Below, one piece after another: positions 6,533 to 12,187 of a DNA stretch of 12,187 nucleotides; the first letter of the stretch is position 1; each line of letters starts with the position of its first letter. The stretch lies in NCBI GenBank assembly GCA_905479665.1, contig CAJQNM010000583.1:1-12187 (forward strand), written 5' to 3'. This stretch comes from an uncultured Saprospiraceae bacterium. GTDB lineage: Bacteria > Bacteroidota > Bacteroidia > Chitinophagales > Saprospiraceae. The notes beneath the pieces were generated by a model, which made no database searches, was not told the DNA's origin, and worked only from the letters and a program-made list of their open reading frames with translations. A program made the translations under genes and the position numbers.

Positions 6533-6841
6533 TTACGTCAATTTTACCTGAATATCGACGCCGCTGGGAAGCTCGAGACGGGACAACGCATCAACAGTCT
6601 TTTGAGTCGGAGTATAGATCTCAATTAACCTTTTATGAGTACGTAGTTGAAACTGCTCACGAGATTTTTTATTTACGTGCGGAGACCGCAATACAGTAAA
6701 TACTTTCCTCTCAGTGGGCAGCGGAATCGGTCCCGTCACAACAGCTCCACTGCTGCGCACAGTCTTCACAATCTTCTCCGTAGACTTATCAACCAGATTG
6801 TGGTCGTAAGAGCGAAGTTTGATCCTGATTTTTTGATTCAT
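6533..6841 (-). CDS. rpsJ: 30S ribosomal protein S10 (NusE)
   Basis: S10 is part of the 30S head. As NusE it also binds NusB and NusG, linking ribosomes with transcription antitermination. The 102-residue product starts MNQKIRIKLRSYDHNLVD and holds the signature AVVTGPIPLPTERKVFTVLR at 33-52. RSPHVNKKSREQF follows at 52-64. It ends in the usual SGVDIQVKL strand. Its ATG is 33 bases after the fusA stop across an A/T-rich spacer; tuf, which occupies this place in many bacteria, is absent. It probably shares a transcript with fusA, since no promoter-like TAnnTTTG is seen in the spacer. Confidence 0.98.
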   Translation of the reverse strand: MNQKIRIKLRSYDHNLVDKSTEKIVKTVRSSGAVVTGPIPLPTERKVFTVLRSPHVNKKSREQFQLRTHKRLIEIYTPTQKTVDALSRLELPSGVDIQVKLT

Positions 6842-6874
6842 ACCTTAATTAATAAATATTGTTCGTTGTACTAT

Positions 6875-9004
6875 TTAGACCTTAACTTCTCCACGAGCTT
6901 TTTCGACAATCTCTTTGGCAACACCAGAAGGTGCAGCGGCATAGTGCGAAAACTCCATTGAAGAAGATGCACGACCAGAAGTGATCGTACGCAACTGAGT
7001 GACATAGCCAAACATCTCTGAAAGAGGGACGTCAGCCTTAATGATCACCGCATTGTTTTTTATATCCTGCCCTTTCACCAGACCACGTCTTCGGTTCAAA
7101 TCACCAATGACAGATCCAGTGTATTCATCTGGGCTTGTTATTTCAATTTTCATAATGGGCTCTAGGAGCTGTGGACTCGTCTTGGGTGCACAAGCTTTAA
7201 AACCTTCTTTAGCAGCTAATTCAAATGCAATAGGCTTTGAATCAACGGTGTGAGTCGCTCCATCAAAGAGTCGCACCTTCATGCTGTCCATGGTATAGCC
7301 TGCCAGGATACCATTGTCCATCATGGCTTTGAAGCCCTTTTCTACACTTGGTATCAATTCACGTGGAACACGACCGCCCGTTACATCATTTTGAAACTGT
7401 AGTCTCACCTTACCCGCCTTAAATTCCTCTGACTCGAGAAACTCTTCATCAGCAGGACCTAGGTCAAACTGAATCTCGGCAAAAAGACCAGAACCCCCTG
7501 ATTGCTTTTTCAAACGCTCACGGTGAGTCACCATCGTGGTGAGTGCTTCCTTGTAGTTTACGTGTGGTGCACCCTGATTGCACTCGACACCAAACTCTCT
7601 GCGCAGTCGATCTACAATAATTTCTAGATGAAGTTCGCCCATCCCGCTGATCACGGTCTGATTGGTTTCATCATCATAGTGAACTTTAAAGGTAGGATCT
7701 TCCTCAGCCAGCTTAGCAAGTGCCATGCCTAATTTTTCCAAGTCCTTTTGCGTCTTAGGCTCTACCGCCAAACCTATCACAGGATCAGGAAAAGTCATGC
7801 TCTCAAGGATAATCGGCTTATCCAGATCACAAAGCGTATCGCCTGTCTTAATATCCTTAAAGCCTACCGCAGCTGCGATATCACCGGCCTGAACCATGTC
7901 GACTGGATTTTGCTTGTTGGAATGCATTTGGTACAAGCGCGAGATACGTTCTTTCTTTCCTGATCGGCTGTTGAACACGTACGATCCGGCATTCAAGGTA
8001 CCTGAGTACACGCGAAAGAATGCCAGGCGACCCACAAAGGGATCAGTAGCTATTTTAAAGGCCAGTGCAGAAAAAGGTGCATCGGGATCGGGCTTACGCA
8101 AAGCCGGTTCTTCCGTTTTATAATCTATCCCCTCAACTGCTTCTACGTCCAGGGGAGAAGGCATATAGCTGCAGACCGCATCCAAAACCGCTTGTACTCC
8201 CTTGTTCTTAAATGCTGATCCACACATCATCGGGATGATGCTCATATCGATGACGGCAGCCCGGATTGCAGCCCGGATTTCATCTGCTGTAATAGATGCT
8301 GGATCATCAAAATATTTCTCCATGAGGCTCTCGTCATATTCTGCAACAGACTCGAGCAATTTCTCACGATATTCTTTTACGGTCTCCTTAAGATCATCGG
8401 GTATCTCGATCACCTCAAAGGTCATACCCATGTCCTCTGTATTCCAGACAATGGCCTGATTGGTGATCAGATCAACGACACCCCGAAAATCATCTTCCGC
8501 ACCAATAGGAACTTGCAAGGGCACTGGATTGGCGCCCAACATATCACGTACTTGGCTCACCACCTCAAAAAAGTCAGCTCCCGAACGATCCATTTTATTT
8601 ACAAACCCAATGCGCGGCACTTTGTATCGATCCGCTTGGCGCCACACGGTTTCGGACTGGGGCTCCACCCCACTTACAGCACAGAAAAGTGCCACCACAC
8701 CATCCAGTATTCGCAAAGAGCGCTCTACCTCGACGGTAAAATCAACGTGCCCTGGCGTATCAATAATGTTGATGGCATACTCTTGCTCTTTCCACTTCCA
8801 AGAGGTCTTGGTGGCCGCCGAAGTGATCGTGATACCACGCTCCTGCTCTTGCTCCATCCAATCCATTGTAGCAGCTCCATCATGTACTTCACCGATCTTG
8901 TGACTGATACCAGTGTAGTAAAGAACCCGCTCAGTAGTCGTGGTTTTACCTGCATCGATGTGCGCAGCGATTCCAATATTGCGAGTGAACTTAAGATCTA
9001 CCAT
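6875..9004 (-). CDS. fusA: Elongation factor G
   Basis: EF-G is the GTPase that translocates tRNAs and mRNA and, with RRF, splits ribosomes for recycling. The 709-residue product has all GTPase motifs: P-loop AHIDAGKT at 14-21, switch I RGITI at 56-60, DTPGH at 82-86, NKMD at 136-139 and GSAF at 262-265. Domain II spans about 310-400, domain III about 408-485 (including SGMGELHLEI), domain IV about 486-610 (GGRVPRELIPSVEKGF) and domain V about 611-700 (GDLNRRRG and LRTITSGRASSSMEF). The intact RGITI and the place in the str operon mark it as the housekeeping EF-G, not a fusA2-type paralogue. It begins 21 bases after rpsG. No Shine-Dalgarno was seen. Confidence 0.98.
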   Translation of the reverse strand: MVDLKFTRNIGIAAHIDAGKTTTTERVLYYTGISHKIGEVHDGAATMDWMEQEQERGITITSAATKTSWKWKEQEYAINIIDTPGHVDFTVEVERSLRILDGVVALFCAVSGVEPQSETVWRQADRYKVPRIGFVNKMDRSGADFFEVVSQVRDMLGANPVPLQVPIGAEDDFRGVVDLITNQAIVWNTEDMGMTFEVIEIPDDLKETVKEYREKLLESVAEYDESLMEKYFDDPASITADEIRAAIRAAVIDMSIIPMMCGSAFKNKGVQAVLDAVCSYMPSPLDVEAVEGIDYKTEEPALRKPDPDAPFSALAFKIATDPFVGRLAFFRVYSGTLNAGSYVFNSRSGKKERISRLYQMHSNKQNPVDMVQAGDIAAAVGFKDIKTGDTLCDLDKPIILESMTFPDPVIGLAVEPKTQKDLEKLGMALAKLAEEDPTFKVHYDDETNQTVISGMGELHLEIIVDRLRREFGVECNQGAPHVNYKEALTTMVTHRERLKKQSGGSGLFAEIQFDLGPADEEFLESEEFKAGKVRLQFQNDVTGGRVPRELIPSVEKGFKAMMDNGILAGYTMDSMKVRLFDGATHTVDSKPIAFELAAKEGFKACAPKTSPQLLEPIMKIEITSPDEYTGSVIGDLNRRRGLVKGQDIKNNAVIIKADVPLSEMFGYVTQLRTITSGRASSSMEFSHYAAAPSGVAKEIVEKARGEVKV

Positions 9005-9025
9005 TACGTATACTACGTTTAAATA

Positions 9026-9499
9026 TTATGCTCTAAAATGTGCGAATGCCCGATTTGATTCAGCCATCCGGTGAGTATCTTCTTTTCTCTTTACTGCAGC
9101 ACCTTCACCCTTGCTAGCTGCAAGTAATTCTGCAGCGAGTTTTTCAGCAAAGCCTTTGCCGTTGCGCTCTCGCGAAAAGCGAATGAGCCACTTCATCCCA
9201 ATAGAAGTCTTCCGCTTGCCAGGTATCTCTGTTGGAATTTGAAAAGTAGCTCCACCAATGCGTCGTGAACGCACCTCCACCTGTGGAGTTGCATTGATAA
9301 GCGCACTTTTAAATATTTCTAGTGGCTGCTGTTCTTCACCCTCCTTCTCACCAATCTTGTCCATGGCAGCATAGAAGAGATCGAAGGCTAAACCCTTTTT
9401 CCCTGCCCACATAAGATTGTTGACAAACTTGGTGACAAGTATATCACCGTAGCGTGGATCAGGTGTTGTGATTCTTAATTTTGGCTTACGTTTCCTCAT
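9026..9499 (-). CDS. rpsG: 30S ribosomal protein S7
   Basis: S7 starts assembly of the 30S head on 16S rRNA and contacts the E-site tRNA and mRNA exit channel. The 157-residue product has the family signature DPRYGDILVTKFVNNLMWAG at 14-33, a central QVEVRSRRIGGATFQIP segment at 73-89 that includes the rRNA-binding hairpin, and the usual C-terminal end (RMAESNRAFAHFR). In E. coli S7 represses translation of the str operon; whether that holds here cannot be seen. The gap to rpsL is 14 bases and to fusA 21 bases, consistent with one transcript. Confidence 0.98.
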   Translation of the reverse strand: MRKRKPKLRITTPDPRYGDILVTKFVNNLMWAGKKGLAFDLFYAAMDKIGEKEGEEQQPLEIFKSALINATPQVEVRSRRIGGATFQIPTEIPGKRKTSIGMKWLIRFSRERNGKGFAEKLAAELLAASKGEGAAVKRKEDTHRMAESNRAFAHFRA

Positions 9500-9513
9500 T
9501 TTAGTCTAGCCTT

Positions 9514-9888
9514 TTACGATTTAGGTCGTTTACTTCCATACTTCGAGCGACTTTGCTTGCGATCATCCACTCCGGCTGTATCGAGAGCTCCCCGTACAAT
9601 GGTATAGCGAACACCTGGCAGATCTTTTACCCGGCCTCCTCGCAAGAGTACAATAGAGTGCTCTTGAAGGTTATGTCCTTCTCCAGGAATATATGCAATC
9701 ACTTCCTGCTGATTGGTGAGTCTCACCTTGGCTACTTTACGTAAAGCTGAATTCGGCTTCTTGGGTGTCGTCGTGTATACACGGGTGCATACGCCTCTCT
9801 TCTGCGGACTTCCTTCCAGGGCCCGCGTCTTACTGGCTGTGACGATTTTTTTCCTGCCTTTGCGTACTAACTGATTTATCGTAGGCAT
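9514..9888 (-). CDS. rpsL: 30S ribosomal protein S12, first gene of the cluster
   Basis: S12 lies in the decoding centre and governs translational accuracy. The 124-residue product is highly conserved, from PTINQLVRKGR to GSKRPKS. TTTPKKPNSALRK holds Lys43 and Lys44, and GGRVKDLPGVRY holds Lys88 and Asp89. The lysines that mutate in streptomycin resistance are therefore wild type. Asp89 corresponds to the RimO methylthiolation site of E. coli. It is the promoter-proximal gene, preceded by a leader of about 60 nt with a strong candidate promoter. The sequence before the ATG (AAAAATAGTTAAGC) has no Shine-Dalgarno, usual for highly expressed genes in Bacteroidota. Confidence 0.98.
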   Translation of the reverse strand: MPTINQLVRKGRKKIVTASKTRALEGSPQKRGVCTRVYTTTPKKPNSALRKVAKVRLTNQQEVIAYIPGEGHNLQEHSIVLLRGGRVKDLPGVRYTIVRGALDTAGVDDRKQSRSKYGSKRPKS

Positions 9889-9890
9889 GC

Positions 9891-9908
9891 TTAACTATTT
9901 TTCACCAT
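9891..9908 (-). other. Possible mini-ORF (MVKNS) in the rpsL leader
   Basis: The leader contains ATG GTG AAA AAT AGT TAA, a five-codon frame that ends two bases before the rpsL ATG. A second, three-codon frame (ATG GAG TAT TGA) occurs further upstream in the same leader. Frames this short arise easily by chance in A/T-rich sequence. They are recorded only because the stop of the first is so close to the rpsL start that reinitiation would be possible. Confidence 0.2.
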
Positions 9909-9958
9909 TTTTGGTCGCTTTACACGGCTCAATTCAATACTCCATTTCAAAAGAGGTG

Positions 9959-9990
9959 CAAAGATATATTTATTTATCAGTTTTTTTAAA
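9959..9990 (-). promoter_or_regulatory. Promoter of the rpsL (str-S10-spc) cluster
   Basis: The minus strand carries TATCTTTG (9966-9959), an exact match to the Bacteroidota -7 consensus TAnnTTTG. A TTTA lies 20 bases upstream (9990-9987), close to the -33 TTTG and at the correct spacing, and A-rich sequence follows it. Transcription would start near 9952, giving a leader of about 60 nt before the rpsL ATG. It lies in the 132-base region shared with the divergent acetyltransferase gene. For that gene I see only a weak plus-strand match (TATATTTA at 9965-9972) that overlaps this promoter. Confidence 0.75.
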
Positions 9991-10020
9991 TGACTCCGGT
10001 GCTTATTCCATCCTGCTCCT

Positions 10021-10473
10021 ATGAATAATCTCGTTATCACGAGTGGAAACCGAACACAGCTCCCTGAAGCGTTGCGTCTCGTGCGGCAACTCGCGGCATT
10101 TGAGAACGAAGAAGACGCAGTAACAGCATCCATTGAGGACTATCAGCAAGCTTTTGATGACGACCTATTTGAGTACCTCGTGGCCCTTGAGCAGGGTGTT
10201 GTCGTCGGAACCATGATCTACTATTATACTTGGTCTACCTGGAAAGGCAAGATGATGTATTTGGAAGATTTCGTAGTTGACGAATCTCAGCGGCGCAAGG
10301 GTATTGGTGGGTGTCTCATGAATCAACTTCAGAGAGTTGCCGAGGAAAACAATTGCAAACTCATCAAGTGGCAAGTGCTGGACTGGAATGACACCGGAAT
10401 TAAGTTTTACGAGAAAATGGGCAATGCGGTGTTTGATAAGAAGTGGTGGGATGTGAAAGTATATCTACGATGA
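10021..10473 (+). CDS. GNAT acetyltransferase, spermidine/thialysine acetyltransferase-like
   Basis: This protein probably transfers an acetyl group from acetyl-CoA to a small amine. The 150-residue product is a single GNAT domain. Motif A spans LEDFVVDESQRRKGIGG (81-97), with the acetyl-CoA loop Q90-R-R-K-G-I-G96. The C-terminal motif has LDWND and FYEKMG, where Tyr130 is at the place of the likely catalytic tyrosine of SSAT. Several stretches resemble eukaryotic SAT1/SAT2: LAAFENEEDAV near 24-34, MIYYYTWSTWKGKMMYLEDF at 65-84, and KWQVLDWN. The substrate could be a polyamine, thialysine or another amine; sequence alone does not decide. It is the only plus-strand gene in the window, divergent from rpsL, and its TGA abuts the stop of the next gene. 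Confidence 0.9.
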   Translation: MNNLVITSGNRTQLPEALRLVRQLAAFENEEDAVTASIEDYQQAFDDDLFEYLVALEQGVVVGTMIYYYTWSTWKGKMMYLEDFVVDESQRRKGIGGCLMNQLQRVAEENNCKLIKWQVLDWNDTGIKFYEKMGNAVFDKKWWDVKVYLR

Positions 10474-11688
10474 TCATCCTTTACCTCGCTCATTTCTTTT
10501 AAACTGCTTCTCTAAGGCCCCCCTCCTCTGCAAGTCAGCCTTTAATGCCTGCGGGGCAGGTACGTGCAAGAGAATTTGGTTGTCAAGCCAAAACTCTGGG
10601 TCGTATTTGTAGTCCAGATCACGCACATCTTGCGTACGATCCAACTTTGTTCCTGTTGGCCTAGTGCGCTCAGGAATAATCTCGTAGAGATACAGTACAC
10701 GCGATACCGAGTAGCTTTTACCTGATTGATCCTCCACCCCATATTTGTAGGATATTCTGCTCGGGAAGTATTTTTCACCGATCTTACGGTAAGTCACTTC
10801 GTGAAAATTACGATCACTTTCATTTCCACGAGACATCTTAAGGATGGCCAAATCACTTTTACGCAGTACGATCGTACCGTTGCTGCCTCGGTACCGTCCC
10901 TGGTTTGAAGAATATCCAACTTCCATGAGTGTATCATTGGCTTCGGCAAACTCTCGATAGTGCTCGATGCGATATGAGGATCCTGCGTGTGGCTTTTGAT
11001 CCAGTGAAAAAAATTGTCGTTGACGCACATTATTCATGCGCTCATAGATGGTGTAAATGCGATCGAAAGCAAAGAATCGCTGCACTTCAGGTGGCAACTC
11101 AAGCTCATCCTTGATCCGTCTCATTTGCTCGACATAGATCATACTTTGATCTTGTGGAGAAGCAAATCGACGATCCACAATGTTTACAAAGGACTCAATA
11201 AACTCCACGTAGCTGGTGTCCTCTATTGAGTATTCCTGGTAATAGCCACGTGCTAAGAATTTGCGCGTACCATAATTCTGAGGAATCCGATTTATGGCCT
11301 TGCGCAGCAGCTTATGTACTTTCTCTTTAAAGGTCACCGTCACCTCATCGAGCAGGAGCACATTTTTCTTCAGTCGAATAGTGGGGGACGATGATGCGGT
11401 CGCTACTGCCAGGAAATGGACCCCATATCCCACCACACTAATCACCACCGTGTCTTTGGCATGCTCCGCCGGAATAGACAGTCGAAACTGCCCCAGCTCA
11501 TTGCTTACCACACCTTGATGTTGTGCGGAATGGAAAAAAATATTGGCATAGGCCAAGGGCTTGTTGGTAAAGCTATCTAAGACTCTGCCCGCAATCACGG
11601 TTTGTCCCTCCAGGTGAGAAAGGAAAAACCAAGCGAAGATCAACGTCTGCAATACTCTCACCACGCAATTACAAGTCTTCGACTTCAT
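10474..11688 (-). CDS. Secreted CarboxypepD_reg-like domain protein, function unknown
   Basis: This is a predicted exported protein of 404 residues from the ATG at 11688; an ATG at 11706 would add six residues. I prefer 11688 because it gives a normal signal peptide (basic MKSK, a hydrophobic core LIFAWFFL, and cleavage probably near LEGQ) and because a promoter ends just before it. Residues about 30-118 form a CarboxypepD_reg-like beta-sandwich (AGRVLDSFTNKPLAYANI, then a GVVSNELGQFRLSIP turn and a SVVGY strand). This domain is common at the N-terminus of Bacteroidota surface proteins. The remaining 280 residues match no catalytic motif I recognise; the YYQEYS and YVEFIESFVNI pattern is seen in related uncharacterised proteins. 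No TonB-dependent barrel is present. A periplasmic or outer-membrane-associated location is likely. Confidence 0.85.
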   Translation of the reverse strand: MKSKTCNCVVRVLQTLIFAWFFLSHLEGQTVIAGRVLDSFTNKPLAYANIFFHSAQHQGVVSNELGQFRLSIPAEHAKDTVVISVVGYGVHFLAVATASSSPTIRLKKNVLLLDEVTVTFKEKVHKLLRKAINRIPQNYGTRKFLARGYYQEYSIEDTSYVEFIESFVNIVDRRFASPQDQSMIYVEQMRRIKDELELPPEVQRFFAFDRIYTIYERMNNVRQRQFFSLDQKPHAGSSYRIEHYREFAEANDTLMEVGYSSNQGRYRGSNGTIVLRKSDLAILKMSRGNESDRNFHEVTYRKIGEKYFPSRISYKYGVEDQSGKSYSVSRVLYLYEIIPERTRPTGTKLDRTQDVRDLDYKYDPEFWLDNQILLHVPAPQALKADLQRRGALEKQFKRNERGKG

Positions 11689-11695
11689 AGAGGTG

Positions 11696-11725
11696 CAAAA
11701 TACCACAGGTTATACACATGCTCAA
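11696..11725 (-). promoter_or_regulatory. Promoter of the CarboxypepD_reg-like gene
   Basis: The minus strand has TATTTTG (11702-11696), one base shorter than TAnnTTTG, with TTG (11725-11723) exactly 20 bases upstream. The bases after it (TTTGCACCTCT) are identical to those at the rpsL promoter. The expected transcription start, a few bases after the -7 element, falls at about 11691-11689, directly in front of the ATG at 11688. The mRNA would have almost no leader. Confidence 0.55.
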
Positions 11726-11741
11726 TGGGCAAAACACATAA

Positions 11742-11762
11742 ATGTCAGTTGTCTATTGACAT
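11742..11762. repeat. Inverted repeat in the 149-base gap right of the CarboxypepD_reg-like gene
   Basis: ATGTCA and TGACAT form a perfect six-base inverted repeat around a nine-base loop. It lies after the stop of the polyprenyl synthase gene and about 20 bases upstream of the -33 element of the next gene. It could be a weak transcript end or a regulator binding site. No U-tract follows on the minus strand, so an intrinsic terminator is not supported. Confidence 0.3.
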
Positions 11763-11837
11763 CTTCAACTTTGCCTATTAGCTCAACAAAAACAGGGGAA
11801 CAGTCTATCATTAGCATCAGTGGCTTTGCATAATTAA

Positions 11838-12187
11838 TTAATTCTCGCGAACCATCAGTCCAGCAAAGAGCTCTCGTAAGATCTCGACGCGATCTGTTTT
11901 TGTCGACAGAGCCTCAAGCCAGGAGTTGGCCTCGTTAAAATATTTTTGCTTGAGTTTCTGACCAAATTGATCGACACCCAGTGAGCGAAAGATTTCGAGC
12001 ACTCGATTTATCTTTTGCTCACTGGCCATGCGTTGGTCCGCGTAGAGCGATCTTAATTCGGCCTCGACCCTCGGCCCACCGATCTCGATGGCCTTGAGGT
12101 AGAGAAAAGTTTTCTTTCCCTGAATGATATCACCTCCTGACACCTTACCGGTTTTGGCCGAGGCTCCGAAGGCATCCAGTAGATCAT
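11838..12187 (-). CDS. Polyprenyl diphosphate synthase, C-terminal part (partial)
   Basis: This is the C-terminal end of a trans-prenyltransferase, which lengthens allylic diphosphates with isopentenyl diphosphate to make precursors of menaquinone and other isoprenoids. The frame is open to the window edge and continues beyond it. The first visible codons give DLLDAFG, the end of the second aspartate-rich motif (DDxxD, its first Asp lying just outside the window). Then follow KTGKVSGGDIIQGKKTFLYL, matching the Mg-diphosphate binding region that comes after that motif. The remaining residues are helical and end in MVREN. Chain length is set by the N-terminal part, which is not visible, so product specificity cannot be assigned. 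No overlap with the gene to the left. Confidence 0.92.
   Translation of the reverse strand, partial: DLLDAFGASAKTGKVSGGDIIQGKKTFLYLKAIEIGGPRVEAELRSLYADQRMASEQKINRVLEIFRSLGVDQFGQKLKQKYFNEANSWLEALSTKTDRVEILRELFAGLMVREN

Noticed and set aside
9006..9018. Inverted repeat ACGTA-TAC-TACGT just before the fusA start
   Set aside because: Five-base arms with a three-base loop are short and have no supporting features.
8460..9022. Long plus-strand open frames (147 and 169 codons) opposite fusA
   Set aside because: They lie fully antisense to the intact EF-G gene, overlap each other in different frames, and their translations resemble no known fold. They are by-products of fusA codon use.
9891..10133. 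80-codon minus-strand frame running into rpsL from the acetyltransferase gene
   Set aside because: Its first half is antisense to the acetyltransferase and it crosses the rpsL promoter, so its start would lie upstream of the expected start of transcription. Only the last five codons are noted as a leader mini-ORF.
1..12187. A hidden defence system, mobile element, CRISPR array, tRNA or riboswitch
   Set aside because: Almost all bases are accounted for by recognised genes with short gaps. No direct repeats, integrase or transposase genes, spacer arrays or cloverleaf-like segments were seen.

Overview
The window is a stretch of a Bacteroidota chromosome, probably environmental and of moderate GC content. 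Three things point to that phylum. The candidate promoters carry the TAnnTTTG-type -7 element. Most starts lack a Shine-Dalgarno sequence and follow A/T-rich leaders. A secreted CarboxypepD_reg-like protein, a family typical of the phylum, lies next door. A finer placement (for example within Saprospiria or Chitinophagia) would be a guess.

Positions 1-9888 hold one long minus-strand translation cluster in which the str operon runs straight into S10 and spc. Reading with transcription the order is rpsL, rpsG, fusA, rpsJ, rplC, rplD, rplW, rplB, rpsS, rplV, rpsC, rplP, rpmC, rpsQ, rplN, rplX, rplE, rpsN and the first codons of rpsH at the left edge. tuf is missing between fusA and rpsJ. Most gaps are 1-35 bases. 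rplX/rplE overlap as ATGA and rplE/rpsN as TAATG, which suggests translational coupling. Only two gaps are larger, rpsJ-rplC (69 bases) and rpsC-rplP (83 bases). Both contain inverted repeats, and the second also has a match to the Bacteroidota -7 promoter element. They are the best places to look for regulation inside the cluster. The products make parts of the 30S and 50S subunits plus elongation factor G, and they look intact.

Positions 9889-10020 form a 132-base divergent intergenic region. It holds a convincing promoter for rpsL with a leader of about 60 nt, and serves on the other strand as the upstream region of a GNAT acetyltransferase gene (10021-10473) resembling the spermidine/thialysine acetyltransferase family. 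The GNAT gene converges on a minus-strand gene for a secreted CarboxypepD_reg-like protein (10474-11688). The two stop codons touch back to back and form TGATCA, leaving no intergenic base. To the right, after 149 bases with its own promoter and an inverted repeat, lies the C-terminal end of a polyprenyl diphosphate synthase gene cut by the window edge (11838-12187, minus).

I find no RNA genes, insertion sequences, CRISPR arrays or phage signatures, and no stretch over 300 bases without a gene. I see no evidence of an undescribed multi-gene system. The findings are modest: regulatory structures in the larger gaps, a promoter that almost abuts a start codon, tail extensions on some ribosomal proteins, and the abutting convergent genes.
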